This document shows, piece by piece, positions 9,596-18,427 of a stretch of 64,000 bases of DNA (within the stretch, counting starts at the first letter, position 1; each line of letters begins with the position of its first letter). Source of the stretch: Reyranella sp. (lineage in GTDB: Bacteria > Pseudomonadota > Alphaproteobacteria > Reyranellales > Reyranellaceae); NCBI RefSeq assembly GCF_017305915.1, contig NZ_JAFKJN010000027.1, forward strand, positions 1-64,000. Direction: 5' to 3'. The notes under the pieces are model-generated. The model was given only the letters and a program-made list of their open reading frames with translations. It ran no database searches and was not told the DNA's origin. The translations under genes and the position numbers were made by a program.

Positions 9596-10441
9596 CTAGA
9601 GCCGGCGCAGCACAGCGCCGCCCAGCCAGCCCAATACCAGCGCCATGACGATGGCGCCTGCACCGTAAAGCGGCCCTTCCTCGACCGACCAGCCGGCCAA
9701 CTGGGCGCTGAACCCGACCTTGCCGACCGGCAAGGGCCGCGACACCGCAGCGACGATCTTGCCTTCGCGCAGGAGATAGGTGCGCACGTCGTAGACCCCT
9801 TCCGGCAGCCGCGACGGGAACGGCAGCTCGGCCCGGAACAGCCGGCCGGCCTGGACCGTGACGTGGCCGAAATTGGCGGGATAGAGGTCCTCGCGGCGCT
9901 TGACCTCGACCAGGCCCTGGCGGAACTCGGCAAGCCGGGCCGGCGAGCGCGGCCGAACCGGCCGGATGCTGGCCAGCCGGTCCTCCAGCGACAGGATCTC
10001 GCTGCCCGAGGCGCGGGCCAGCAGCCGCTGCAAGGGCGCGCTGGCGGCGATGAAGTAGTAGGCGGGCACGTCGTCGAAGCGCATGCGGCCGGTGTTGAGC
10101 CACAGGCCGAGGAAACGCTCCTTACGCAGCACCGTCTCGCGCGCCGGCGGGCCCTGGACCACGACCACGATCTCGCCCGGCGGGTCGAACATGCCGAACA
10201 GCAGCAGGCTCTCGCCCTGGAAGGCCGAGGTGATGGAGACGCGCGGCTGCGACAGGTCGACGATCAGCTCCGGCATGCCGGGCCCGCTGGGCACCGACGG
10301 CGGCAGGCTGGAATCGGGCGCCGGCCCGAAGGTCGGGCCGGTCAGCGAGCCGGGCGGCGGCTCGATGCGCTGCGCCGAGGCCACGCCAGGGACGGCATTC
10401 GATGCCAGCAGCGCGAGCAGCAGGACGATGAGCCGCCTCAC
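9596..10441 (-). CDS. TIGR02186-family membrane-anchored periplasmic protein
   Basis: A 281-residue protein with an N-terminal signal peptide (hydrophobic 4-22, cleavage near ASAQ) and one C-terminal membrane helix (about 258-277). Between them is an Ig-like strand-rich region typical of the TIGR02186 family. Members are usually encoded next to TauE/SafE permeases, as here, where the start overlaps the permease stop by four bases (ATGA). Function is not established; a periplasmic partner of the permease is the natural inference. Confidence 0.8.
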   Translation of the reverse strand: MRRLIVLLLALLASNAVPGVASAQRIEPPPGSLTGPTFGPAPDSSLPPSVPSGPGMPELIVDLSQPRVSITSAFQGESLLLFGMFDPPGEIVVVVQGPPARETVLRKERFLGLWLNTGRMRFDDVPAYYFIAASAPLQRLLARASGSEILSLEDRLASIRPVRPRSPARLAEFRQGLVEVKRREDLYPANFGHVTVQAGRLFRAELPFPSRLPEGVYDVRTYLLREGKIVAAVSRPLPVGKVGFSAQLAGWSVEEGPLYGAGAIVMALVLGWLGGAVLRRL

Positions 10442-11364
10442 GGCAGAACCTCGCGCGGTCCGAGCGAATAGGGCGAGGCGGGCGTGCGCAAGAGCTCGAA
10501 CAGCAGCTCGGTCGCCACCGCCAGCACCAGCACGCCCATCAGGGCGCGCAGCACCACGCCGGGCAGGCGGGCGGCGATGCGGCTGCCGATCGGCGCGCCG
10601 ACCACGCCGCCCAGGATCAGCAGCAGCGCCAGCACCACGTCGACCGTGCCGTTGGTCGCCGCCTGGAGGAAGACGACGTTAGCCGCGACGAACAGGATCT
10701 GGAAGTTGGACGTGCCGATCACGACGGTGGTCGGCATGCCGAGCAGGTAGATCATCGCCGGCACCAGCACGAAGCCGCCGCCGACACCGAGAATGGCCGA
10801 CAGGATTCCGATCAGGAAGCCCAGCGTGATCGGCAGGAAGGCGCTGATGTAGAGCTTCGACTTGTAGAACCGCATCTTCCACGGCAGGCGATGCACCAGG
10901 TAGTGGGTGTGCAGCTTGCCGCGCGGCGCGGTCGGGTTGCGCCGGCGCTTGAACCAGGTGCGGACGCTCTCGAACAGCATCAGCGAGCCGATCGAGCTCA
11001 GCAGGATCACGTACAGCACGGCGATGACGAAATCGATCTGGCCGATCGCCTTCAGCCAGGTGAACAGGGTGACGCCGGCCGACGAGCCGATCATGCCGCC
11101 CAGCAGCAGCACCAGCCCCATGCGCAGGTCGACGTTGCCGCGCCGCCACTGCACCTGCAGCGACGACACCGAATTGGCGACCACCTGGTTGGCCTGGCTC
11201 GCCACCGCCACCGCGGGCGGGATGCCGACGAAGATCAGCAGCGGCGTCGCCAGGAAGCCGCCGCCGACCCCGAACATGCCGGCGAGCAGCCCCGCCGCCG
11301 CGCCCAGCGCGAACAGCACGAACACGTTCATCGACTGTTCGGCGATGGGCAGGTAGATCTCCAC
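10438..11364 (-). CDS. TauE/SafE-family sulfite or organosulfonate exporter
   Basis: A 308-residue permease with eight or so predicted membrane helices in two inverted halves. Each half carries the family's glycine-rich motif (GMFGVGGGFLATPLL near 29-43 and LGVGGGFVLVPAM in the second half). Family members export sulfite, sulfoacetate or related anions across the inner membrane. It is translationally coupled to the TIGR02186 gene and followed by a Usp. The substrate cannot be assigned from sequence. Confidence 0.88.
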   Translation of the reverse strand: MEIYLPIAEQSMNVFVLFALGAAAGLLAGMFGVGGGFLATPLLIFVGIPPAVAVASQANQVVANSVSSLQVQWRRGNVDLRMGLVLLLGGMIGSSAGVTLFTWLKAIGQIDFVIAVLYVILLSSIGSLMLFESVRTWFKRRRNPTAPRGKLHTHYLVHRLPWKMRFYKSKLYISAFLPITLGFLIGILSAILGVGGGFVLVPAMIYLLGMPTTVVIGTSNFQILFVAANVVFLQAATNGTVDVVLALLLILGGVVGAPIGSRIAARLPGVVLRALMGVLVLAVATELLFELLRTPASPYSLGPREVLP

Positions 11365-11378
11365 GCGCTGCCCTTACG

Positions 11379-12428
11379 TCACTTCAGGAGAATGGCGGTG
11401 ATCTCGCGCAGCTGGGTGCGCGCGCGCAGCAGGTAGAAGCCCTGCGCAGCCAGATGATTGGGGATCAGGAACCCGTCGGGATAGCCGTTCCACACCACCC
11501 AGGGGTCGAGCTGCGCGGCGATGCGGAAGGTCTCGACCGTGCCGTTCCAGGCATTGGTCAGGCCGCGCTCGCGGATGATGCCGTCGAAATCCTTGCCGAG
11601 CTCGCGCAGCAGCAGGAAGTTGGCGAAGAGCCGGCCCTTGTTGAAATAGAAGATGTCGTCGACGTGCGTGTCGAACAGGTTGCCCGCCTGCTCGACGATG
11701 TGCTGGTCGATCACCGCCGAGTCCGAGCCGTGGTCGTTGGCGATGCGGTCGAGCAGAGCCTGCAGGTTGTCGGCGCGGCGCTCGAACACCGCCTGGCCGG
11801 CCGCCAGCCGCTTGTTGTAGGCGACCAGCCGGTCGCGGCCGGCGCGGAACTTCTGCGCCGAGGTGGCGGACGGCCAGAACGACACGCTGGGCTGCCAGAT
11901 CCAGACGTTGGGCTGCTCGTTCAGGAAGCCGCGCGCCTGCTCGAGGTCGCGGTCGGTCTGGCTGGTGCCGCGGGTGCGGCCGAGCTGGTCCATCAGCTCG
12001 GTCGAGAAGCGGCCCAGCGCCGCCATGATGCCGCGCTGGAAGTTCGGCATGTTGTCGAGGATGCCGGCCGGGGTGAAGAACGGCAGCATCGGCGTCCAGC
12101 TATGGACATCGACCTCGCGGGTGACGAGGTTGGCCGCGACCGCCACGGCCCGGCTCTCGCCCGGCGCGACGCTGGTGAGCTGGAACTGCGGGTCGTCGTC
12201 GATGTTCTCGACGATCATCGCGCCGACCGGATAATAGAGGATCAGCAGGACCAGCAGGACGCGCCAGCCCCAGCGCCAGATCCAGCGGCCGCCGGTCGCG
12301 GCGGCGCTGCCGACGCGGCCCGCCCTCCCGGTCCAGGGGCGCCAGGTTCGCATGCCGGACCACATCCGGCTCCAGCGCGACGGCCGCGACGGCGGCGGCG
12401 GAGCGGCAGGATCCGGATCGAAGGTCAT
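11379..12428 (-). CDS. DUF2333 family membrane protein
   Basis: About 349 residues, with a proline-rich cytoplasmic N-terminus, a single membrane helix (sequence WRVLLVLLILYYPVGAMIV) and a long soluble, presumably periplasmic, domain ending ARTQLREITAILLK. This architecture matches DUF2333. No catalytic motif is recognisable. I prefer the ATG at 12428 over one 22 codons upstream, which would run into the divergent esterase gene. It heads the DUF2333-tauE-TIGR02186-uspA run. Confidence 0.78.
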   Translation of the reverse strand: MTFDPDPAAPPPPSRPSRWSRMWSGMRTWRPWTGRAGRVGSAAATGGRWIWRWGWRVLLVLLILYYPVGAMIVENIDDDPQFQLTSVAPGESRAVAVAANLVTREVDVHSWTPMLPFFTPAGILDNMPNFQRGIMAALGRFSTELMDQLGRTRGTSQTDRDLEQARGFLNEQPNVWIWQPSVSFWPSATSAQKFRAGRDRLVAYNKRLAAGQAVFERRADNLQALLDRIANDHGSDSAVIDQHIVEQAGNLFDTHVDDIFYFNKGRLFANFLLLRELGKDFDGIIRERGLTNAWNGTVETFRIAAQLDPWVVWNGYPDGFLIPNHLAAQGFYLLRARTQLREITAILLK

Positions 12429-12487
12429 TCCGCACCTTAGCACCGGCCAAGTGACGGAACAGGGGCGATGCCTGTTAGAGTATCGCC

Positions 12488-13441
12488 ATGGCACTCGATC
12501 CCGAATCCCAACGACTTCTCGACCTCATGGCGGCGGCGAACCGGCCCGCCTGGATCACGCTCACGGCCGTACAGGCACGCGAACAGTACTTGTCCACACG
12601 CGCCGGCGCGCAGGGGCCGCGCCCCGGTGGCGTTACCGTGACCGATCGCACGATTCCCGGACCCGGCGGGCCGATCGCCGTGCGCCTCTATCGACCCGAA
12701 TCGGCATCGCCCGAGGCCCGGCTGCCGGCGCTGGTGTTCGCCCATGGCGGCGGCTGGGTGTTCGGCAATCTCGACAGCCACGACGTGCTGTGCGCGCAGC
12801 TCGCGATCGAGGCCGGCATCGCGGTGTTCGCGATCGACTACCGCCTCGCGCCCGAGGCGCGCTTCCCGGACGCCTTCGACGATGTCGTCGCCGGGCTTAA
12901 GTGGGTGGCGGCCAACGGCGCCTCGGTCGGCATCGACTCCAGCCGGCTGGCGATCGGCGGCGACAGCGCCGGCGGCAATCTCTCGGCCGCGGTGGCGATC
13001 TGGGCGCGCGACCATGGCGGCCCCAAGCTGCGCCTGCAGCTCCTCGCCTATCCGGTGACCGACGGCGTGGCGCGCGCAGAGTCCTACCGCCTGTTCGCCG
13101 ACGGCTACGGGCTGAATGCACCGACCATGGAATGGTTCTTCGACCACTACACGCCGGACAAGGCGATGCGCGACGACTGGCGCCTGTCGCCGCTGCGCGC
13201 CAAGTCGCTGGCCGGCCTGCCGCCGGCGCTGGTCGTCACCGCGGGCTACGACCCGCTGCGTGACGAGGGCCGCGCCTATGCCTGGCGGCTGCAGAAGGAA
13301 GGCACCGTCACCGACCTCGTCGAGTTCGGCGGCATGCTGCACGGCTTCCTGAGCTCGCCGATGCTGCTGCACGGTGCGCGCCGCGGCGCCGCGATGTGTG
13401 CCGCCGCGCTGCGCGAAGCCCTGGTGCTGCGCACCCAGTGA
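12488..13441 (+). CDS. Alpha/beta hydrolase, hormone-sensitive-lipase (HSL) family
   Basis: A 317-residue cytoplasmic carboxylesterase. The oxyanion-hole motif HGGGW is at 86-90 and the nucleophile motif GDSAGG has Ser160. The acid is in the DPLRDEG segment and the base is the His of the C-terminal LHGF. These are the standard HSL/family IV esterase elements. It is coupled to the downstream MFS gene by a four-base GTGA overlap, so the esterase substrate or product may be what the transporter moves. Confidence 0.9.
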   Translation: MALDPESQRLLDLMAAANRPAWITLTAVQAREQYLSTRAGAQGPRPGGVTVTDRTIPGPGGPIAVRLYRPESASPEARLPALVFAHGGGWVFGNLDSHDVLCAQLAIEAGIAVFAIDYRLAPEARFPDAFDDVVAGLKWVAANGASVGIDSSRLAIGGDSAGGNLSAAVAIWARDHGGPKLRLQLLAYPVTDGVARAESYRLFADGYGLNAPTMEWFFDHYTPDKAMRDDWRLSPLRAKSLAGLPPALVVTAGYDPLRDEGRAYAWRLQKEGTVTDLVEFGGMLHGFLSSPMLLHGARRGAAMCAAALREALVLRTQ

Positions 13442-14562
13442 CCACGACCGTCCCGTCGATCGTCGGCGGCCGCGCCGTCGCGCTATCGGGCGCGGTGATC
13501 GGGCTGGGGCTGCTGGGCGATACGCTGATCTATGCCGTCCTGCCGCTCTATCACGTGGAATGGGGCATCAGCCTCGCGATGGTCGGCGTGCTGCTGTCGC
13601 TCAACCGCTGGGTCCGGCTGCTGGCCAACTCGGTGACGGCCTGGCTCGGCGAGCAGCTCGGCGCACGCCGCCTGATGATCGCCGCGGCGCTGGGCTCGGT
13701 GGTCTCGACGACCTGCTACGGGCTCGACGGCGGCGAGGGGCTGCAGATCGCCGCGCGCATCCTGTGGGGCATCTCCTTCGCCTCCCTCAATCTCGGCTCG
13801 CTCGCCTACGCCGTGGCCGACCGCGCCAATGCCGGCAAGCGGGTCGGGGCGAGCCGCGGCATGATCGGCGTGATCCAGGCTTGCTGCTTCATCGGCGGGG
13901 CGCTGCTGGTGCTGCAGATCGGCCCGCGCAACGTCTTCCTGGTGCTGGGCGCGCTGACGCTTCTGGCGGTGGTCGCAGCGCTCCTGCTGCCGCCCCTGCC
14001 CAGCGAGCGCACCGAGCGGCGCGGCTTCAGCTTGCCCAAGCCGCACCGCCTCGAGATCTGGGGCTTCCTGCTGGGCTTCTCCGGCGATGGCGTGTTCCTG
14101 CTGACGCTGGCCTTCCTGCTCAAGGATTCGGTGACGTCGGTCGCACCGATCGTCGCCACCTCGCTGGTGCTGTCGCTGCGCTGCCTGGTCGAGGCGACCG
14201 GCGGCCCCGTGGGCGGCTGGATGGGCGACCGCTTCGGCGCGCGCCCCGTGGCGGTCGTCACCGGCTCGATCCTGGTGCTGGGCTACCTGCTGATCGCCTG
14301 CCACCTCGACGTGGTGGGCAGCGTGGTGATCGTGCTGACGCGCGGCCTCTACAACACGCTGATCCCGGTGATGGTGATGCAGCGCGTGACCGGCGGCTAT
14401 CTCAGCTCGCAGGCCAGCTACTCGACCTGGCGCGACTTCGGCGCCGCGATCGGTCCGCTCACCGCGCCGTTCCTGTTCCTCAACATCCCGCAGAGCTGGC
14501 TGTTCGCCGCGCTCGGCCTGCTGATGGCCAGCGGCATCGCCTTCTGCTTGGCGCGCCGATAG
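13438..14562 (+). CDS. MFS transporter
   Basis: A 374-residue major facilitator with about twelve predicted helices. A loop between the halves follows roughly residue 180, and the MGDRFGARP stretch of the second half is a typical MFS motif A. The GTG at 13438 overlaps the esterase stop by four bases and gives a first helix at the normal distance from the N-terminus. An upstream ATG at 13396 would add a soluble, arginine-rich tail. The substrate is unknown. Confidence 0.85.
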   Translation: MTTTVPSIVGGRAVALSGAVIGLGLLGDTLIYAVLPLYHVEWGISLAMVGVLLSLNRWVRLLANSVTAWLGEQLGARRLMIAAALGSVVSTTCYGLDGGEGLQIAARILWGISFASLNLGSLAYAVADRANAGKRVGASRGMIGVIQACCFIGGALLVLQIGPRNVFLVLGALTLLAVVAALLLPPLPSERTERRGFSLPKPHRLEIWGFLLGFSGDGVFLLTLAFLLKDSVTSVAPIVATSLVLSLRCLVEATGGPVGGWMGDRFGARPVAVVTGSILVLGYLLIACHLDVVGSVVIVLTRGLYNTLIPVMVMQRVTGGYLSSQASYSTWRDFGAAIGPLTAPFLFLNIPQSWLFAALGLLMASGIAFCLARR

Positions 14563-14631
14563 GCGCTCGTTCTCACTCCTTCTGACTCGATGGCCTGTGC
14601 TGTGATGATCCTCTCATGGGGAGCGGTCGTG

Positions 14632-15207
14632 ATGTCGGAGAAGTGGGGAATGCTGTCGATGGTTCTGGCGTTGGCGCTGTGCGGCTCCGCCGGACCTTCA
14701 GCCGCGCAATCGCAGGCCGAGCACTTGATTGCGCCGACACCCGAAGGGTTCAAGTTCCTGGGAAAGGATACGCGCGCCGACGGCGCGGTCACCGAGATCT
14801 GGCAGCCGATCGGCCAGACGGACAAGAACTGGACGGAGCAGATCGCCATCCGCACCATGCCGAACAAGGCCGCCGGCAGCGATCCGGTCGCGCTGCTGCA
14901 GGTGATCGACAAGCAGATGGCCACGGCCTGCAAGGACAGCCCTACACCGGCCCGCATCCTGCCGGGCAAGAGCAACGGCTACGGCACGGCGACGATGATG
15001 ACGCGCTGCGCCCAGGGCCCCGACAGCGGCAAGCCGGAGAGCGCGCTGTTCCACGTGATCAAGGGCACCGCCAACCTGTACCTCGTGATCCGGGCGGCGC
15101 ACTTCGAGGCGACGGGCGACCAGGTGAAGCAGTGGATCCGGTACGTCGGGTCGGTCCGCCTCTGCGACGACCGGACGCCCGACCATCCGTGCAGCAAGCC
15201 TCAATGA
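14632..15207 (+). CDS. Secreted protein of unknown function
   Basis: A 191-residue predicted periplasmic protein. From the ATG at 14632 a signal peptide is clear (hydrophobic MLSMVLALALCG, cleavage after SAAQS), and a GGGGAG ribosome-binding sequence lies eight bases upstream. An ATG at 14590 is also in frame. Several cysteines in the mature part (ACKDS, TRCAQ, VRLCDD, HPCSK) suggest disulfides. I do not recognise the family. Its stop overlaps the next small secreted protein's ATG by four bases. Confidence 0.7.
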   Translation: MSEKWGMLSMVLALALCGSAGPSAAQSQAEHLIAPTPEGFKFLGKDTRADGAVTEIWQPIGQTDKNWTEQIAIRTMPNKAAGSDPVALLQVIDKQMATACKDSPTPARILPGKSNGYGTATMMTRCAQGPDSGKPESALFHVIKGTANLYLVIRAAHFEATGDQVKQWIRYVGSVRLCDDRTPDHPCSKPQ

Positions 15208-15614
15208 AGCTGCCGGCGCTGTCCATCCTGTCGGCGATGCTGCTCTCGAACGGCGCCGAAGCCTGTTGGGTCGAGCGCGTGAAGCGCACCGCCACAGGCA
15301 TTGACGTCTACTTCCAGGACGGGCGCACCGTCAGGGTGATACGCGACAACCGGCAGACGGGGATCTTCCAAACCTATTCCGCCCGGACGACCACCGTGTA
15401 TCAGGTGGACGGCGTGAAGCTCGTGGAAGCGGTGCCCGCCAGGCTCGGTGACCGCCTCATCTCATCCAACAGTCCCCATGACAGTTGCACCCTGACGGTC
15501 GCGATCCGCGACGGGAGGATCGGGCTGGAGGCCAGCGCCTTCACGCAGAGTCCCGCCCCGCAGATCGGAAACGCGGCTCCCGCCACGGCTCAATACTTCA
15601 TTCCAGCAAACTGA
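15204..15614 (+). CDS. Small secreted protein of unknown function
   Basis: A 136-residue protein starting MKLPALSILSAMLLSNGAEACW, a short signal peptide ending near residue 20. The mature part is rich in short strands and holds two cysteines. It overlaps the previous gene by ATGA, so the two secreted proteins are translationally coupled and may act together. No known family is recognised. A perfect inverted repeat begins two bases after the stop codon. Confidence 0.65.
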   Translation: MKLPALSILSAMLLSNGAEACWVERVKRTATGIDVYFQDGRTVRVIRDNRQTGIFQTYSARTTTVYQVDGVKLVEAVPARLGDRLISSNSPHDSCTLTVAIRDGRIGLEASAFTQSPAPQIGNAAPATAQYFIPAN

Positions 15615-15615
15615 T

Positions 15616-15647
15616 TCCGATATACTTGCGAACGGAAATATATCGGA
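15616..15647. promoter_or_regulatory. Inverted repeat ahead of marR, candidate operator
   Basis: Perfect 9-base arms TCCGATATA (15616-15624) and TATATCGGA (15639-15647) are separated by 14 bases. A partial third copy of the motif (TATATCCG) follows at about 15650. The repeat ends 13 bases before the marR start codon, where an autorepressor would be expected to bind. Confidence 0.5.
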
Positions 15648-15660
15648 CTATATCCGCAGC

Positions 15661-16107
15661 ATGTCCAATCCGCCGCTTTCCTCCGTCCTGGCCCTGCTGC
15701 GCGCCCATGCCCGCATCGAGGAGCAGTTCGGCAATGCCCTCGGCTCCATTCATGGCCTCGCCCTCAAGGAGCTGTTGCTGCTGATGCATCTCTCGGCCGC
15801 GCCCAAGCTCCGGCTGAGCCGCATCGACCTCGCCAAGCGGCTGCATGTCAGCGCCTCGACGGTGACGCGCATGACCCAGCCGCTGGAGAAGCTCGGCATG
15901 GTCGGCCGCCAGGCCGACCCGCGCGATGCGCGGCTGGCCTATGTCGTGCTGACGGCGGCCGGGCAACGGCTGGCCAAGGACGCCCGCGCCACGCTCGAGC
16001 GGTCATCCGAGGCCCTGTTCCGCGACCGCTGGACCAAGCCGGAGATCGCCACCCTGGCCGGGCTGCTCGGCCGCCTGACCGCCGGCCTGCCCGGAGAGCT
16101 CGTATGA
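15661..16107 (+). CDS. MarR-family transcriptional regulator
   Basis: A 148-residue regulator with the MarR winged helix over about residues 35-105. The recognition helix region is LHVSASTVTRMTQPLEKLGMV and the wing is RQADPRDARLAYVVLTAAG. MarR proteins bind as dimers to palindromes and are released by phenolic or other ligands. The inverted repeat in the gene's own leader suggests autoregulation. The genes it controls are not evident from the neighbours. Confidence 0.88.
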   Translation: MSNPPLSSVLALLRAHARIEEQFGNALGSIHGLALKELLLLMHLSAAPKLRLSRIDLAKRLHVSASTVTRMTQPLEKLGMVGRQADPRDARLAYVVLTAAGQRLAKDARATLERSSEALFRDRWTKPEIATLAGLLGRLTAGLPGELV

Positions 16108-16148
16108 GTGAAGCCTGTGCTTGACCTTGCAACTGGGCTCAATCGAAA

Positions 16149-16168
16149 TGTATATACCTGTATATACA
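16149..16168. promoter_or_regulatory. Perfect palindrome upstream of vapB, candidate VapBC operator
   Basis: TGTATATAC and GTATATACA form perfect 9-base arms around a two-base centre, 16 bases before the vapB start. VapBC complexes typically repress their own promoter through such AT-rich palindromes. Confidence 0.55.
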
Positions 16169-16184
16169 ATGAGGAAAAATCCTT

Positions 16185-16424
16185 ATGCCCATGGCACGCA
16201 GCAAAACCTTCAAGAGCGGCAACAGCGAGGCGCTGCGGCTGCCGCGAGATGTTGCCTATGGTGAGGGCGTCGAGCTGGTGATCGTGCGTTCCGGCGACGT
16301 CATGACGATCTATCCGGCCGCGATGTCCATTCCCGCCATGATCGAACGCCTGCAGTCCTTGCCCGCGCCTTCCGCCATCGAGCAGCGCGACGTCGAGGAG
16401 CTGCCCGAACGGGACGGCCTCTGA
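16185..16424 (+). CDS. vapB: VapB-type antitoxin (AbrB-like)
   Basis: A 79-residue antitoxin. Its N-terminal half is a swapped-hairpin AbrB/MazE-type DNA-binding domain, recognised by KTFKSGNSEALRLPRDV. The C-terminal half is the expected toxin-neutralising tail. A second ATG two codons in is possible. The ribosome-binding sequence GAGGA lies nine bases upstream. The toxin gene follows three bases after the stop. Confidence 0.88.
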   Translation: MPMARSKTFKSGNSEALRLPRDVAYGEGVELVIVRSGDVMTIYPAAMSIPAMIERLQSLPAPSAIEQRDVEELPERDGL

Positions 16425-16427
16425 GCG

Positions 16428-16814
16428 ATGCCGTTCCTGCTCGACACCGACGTCGCGATCCATCTGCGGGACGGCGATCCCTCAATCACCCGCAAGGTCG
16501 CCGCTCTCCAGGACGCGGTGTTGATCTCGATCGTCACGCGAGTCGAGCTCGAGGGCGGGGTCTACCGCGATCCACCGAACGCCGCGATACGGCGCGCCAG
16601 GCTCGATGCGGTGCTTGCCGCAATTCCCGCGATCGCCTTCGACGATGCAGCTGCTGCGGCCTATGGGGCGATCGTCGCCCATGCCGGCTACTCGCGCCGC
16701 AAGCTGCTCGACCGCATGATCGCCGCTCAGGCGATCGTCCATCGCGCGACGGTCGTCACGCTGAACGCCGGCAACTATGCCGACGTCCCCAATCTCTCGC
16801 TGCTGACCTGGTAG
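16428..16814 (+). CDS. vapC: VapC-type PIN-domain ribonuclease toxin
   Basis: A 128-residue PIN-domain endoribonuclease. Acidic residues expected in the active site are Asp6 (LLDTDVAI), Glu40 (TRVELEGG) and Asp95 (LLDRMIAAQA); the fourth position is Asn113 in a TLNAGNY segment, common in this toxin class. VapC toxins cleave tRNA or rRNA when the antitoxin is degraded. The module is compact and complete. It sits between a marR gene and an unrelated methyltransferase, consistent with an independently mobile cassette. Confidence 0.9.
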   Translation: MPFLLDTDVAIHLRDGDPSITRKVAALQDAVLISIVTRVELEGGVYRDPPNAAIRRARLDAVLAAIPAIAFDDAAAAAYGAIVAHAGYSRRKLLDRMIAAQAIVHRATVVTLNAGNYADVPNLSLLTW

Positions 16815-16844
16815 CGGGGCAACTGGCGGCGCTCTCCCGTAGCC

Positions 16845-17582
16845 TTAGACCGCGGCGCGGCGGACCATCAGGCAATCCGCTTCGATCAACGACAGATCGT
16901 CGTTGCTGTTCACCGGGAAGAAGCCACTGACCGAGAAGCCCTTGGCCTCGTAGGTGGCGAGCGCCTCGGCGTAGCGCGGCATGCCGGTGTAGATCGGCAT
17001 GAGGGAGAGTTCCGAGAGCAGGACATGCACTTTGTCGAGCGACCGCTCGCCGCCGGCGAAGACCTCGAGGTCGAAGCCCTGGGTGTCCATCTTGAGGAAG
17101 ATCCGGGCGCCGGCCGGCACATGCTGGGCGACGAAGGCGTCCAGGGTCGAGACCTCGACCTCCTCCTGGCCGACCACCTTCTGATCGTGGAAGCGCCCCG
17201 CGCCGAAGTCGTTGGGCGCCAGCATCGAATTGAAGCTGGAGAATTCCGACAGGTTCATGGTCAGCCGGCCGGGCTGCCGGCCGAGCGCCAGGTGGTGGCA
17301 ATGCCAGCCGGCGTCGCCGCTCGCTTTCTGCTGCAAGAGGCCGAAGGTCTGCCGGACCGGCTCGAAGGAATGGATCGTGCCGGTGAAGCCGAGCTCGCGC
17401 ACCTGGCCGGCGAACTGGCCCTCGTTGGCCCCGACATCGAGCACGGTGTCGATGCGATAGGCGCGCAGCACCTGCTCGAGCTGGTGACGCAGCGTCGTGG
17501 TGTTGCCGGCGCTGATGATGTCCAGCTTCAGCCGTTGGCGCATCTGGCGCCGCAAGGCCTCGATCAATCTCGTTGCCGCCAT
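16845..17582 (-). CDS. FkbM-family methyltransferase
   Basis: A 245-residue SAM-dependent methyltransferase. The glycine-rich motif I, VLDVGANEGQFA, begins at residue 47, and the family segment FLKMDTQGFDLEVFAGG follows near 160-175. FkbM-type enzymes methylate hydroxyl groups, often on sugars of surface polysaccharides or secondary metabolites. No glycan cluster is nearby, so the acceptor is unknown. It converges with vapC and lies 33 bases upstream of gloB's 3' end. Confidence 0.88.
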   Translation of the reverse strand: MAATRLIEALRRQMRQRLKLDIISAGNTTTLRHQLEQVLRAYRIDTVLDVGANEGQFAGQVRELGFTGTIHSFEPVRQTFGLLQQKASGDAGWHCHHLALGRQPGRLTMNLSEFSSFNSMLAPNDFGAGRFHDQKVVGQEEVEVSTLDAFVAQHVPAGARIFLKMDTQGFDLEVFAGGERSLDKVHVLLSELSLMPIYTGMPRYAEALATYEAKGFSVSGFFPVNSNDDLSLIEADCLMVRRAAV

Positions 17583-17615
17583 CGTCCTCCCCCAACGATA
17601 CGGCGTCTTCCGCGG

Positions 17616-18392
17616 CTAGCGGAACACGTCCTTCCGATGCCTTACCTCGGCGAAGACCTTCACCGGGTCCTGGCCCAGCATGCCGACCGCCTTCTGGACC
17701 GACGGCTTGTCGGCGCGCAGGAACGGGTTGGTCCGCTTCTCCTCGCCCAGCAGGCTGGGCACCGTCGCCTCGTTGCGGGCGCGCGCGGCGTCGATCGACT
17801 CGCGGCGTGCCATCAGTTGCTGGTTGTCGGTCTCGATCGTCACCGCGAAGCGGGCGTTCGACTGCGTGTACTCATGGGCGCAATAGACCCGCATGTCGTC
17901 GGGCAGCCCGCGCAGGCGCTCGAGCGAGTGCCAGAACTGCTGCGGCGTACCCTCGAACATCTTGCCGCACCCCAGGGCGAAGATGGTGTCGCCGCAGAAC
18001 AGCGCGCGCTGCTCCTTGAAAGCATAGGCGATATGTCCGGAGGTATGGCCGGGAATGAAAAAAACTTCGGCTTCGGCCTCGCCGAAGCGGTAGCGATCGC
18101 CGTCCTCGACGGTGACGTCGATGCCTGGGATGCGGGCCTTGTCGCGGGCGAAACCGACGATGGTGCAGCCGGTCGCCTCCTTGATCTCGCGGTTGCCGCC
18201 CACATGATCCCCATGATGATGGGTGTTGAGGATGTGCGTGATCTTCCAGCGCCGCTTCTCGGCCTCGGCCAGGACGGGCCCCGCCACGGCTGGATCGATC
18301 ACGCCGACGGAACCACTCTGCGGCTCGCGCATTAGCCAGACGTAGTTGTCGCTGAGGACCGGGATTCGAACGATTTCGAGGCTGGTGCTCAT
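17616..18392 (-). CDS. gloB: Hydroxyacylglutathione hydrolase (glyoxalase II)
   Basis: A 258-residue metallo-beta-lactamase-fold thiolesterase that hydrolyses S-lactoylglutathione, the second step of methylglyoxal removal. The dinuclear metal motif THHHGDH is at 57-63 (His58, His60, Asp62, His63). The C-terminal HAGH domain has the glutathione-binding CAHEYTQSNARFA segment, which separates it from generic hydrolases of this fold. It is divergent from a methyltransferase gene across 35 bases, a pairing common in alphaproteobacteria. Confidence 0.94.
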   Translation of the reverse strand: MSTSLEIVRIPVLSDNYVWLMREPQSGSVGVIDPAVAGPVLAEAEKRRWKITHILNTHHHGDHVGGNREIKEATGCTIVGFARDKARIPGIDVTVEDGDRYRFGEAEAEVFFIPGHTSGHIAYAFKEQRALFCGDTIFALGCGKMFEGTPQQFWHSLERLRGLPDDMRVYCAHEYTQSNARFAVTIETDNQQLMARRESIDAARARNEATVPSLLGEEKRTNPFLRADKPSVQKAVGMLGQDPVKVFAEVRHRKDVFR

Positions 18393-18427
18393 TGGTCGAT
18401 GCCTTTTCCGGGTGCTAGACTGCCAAT

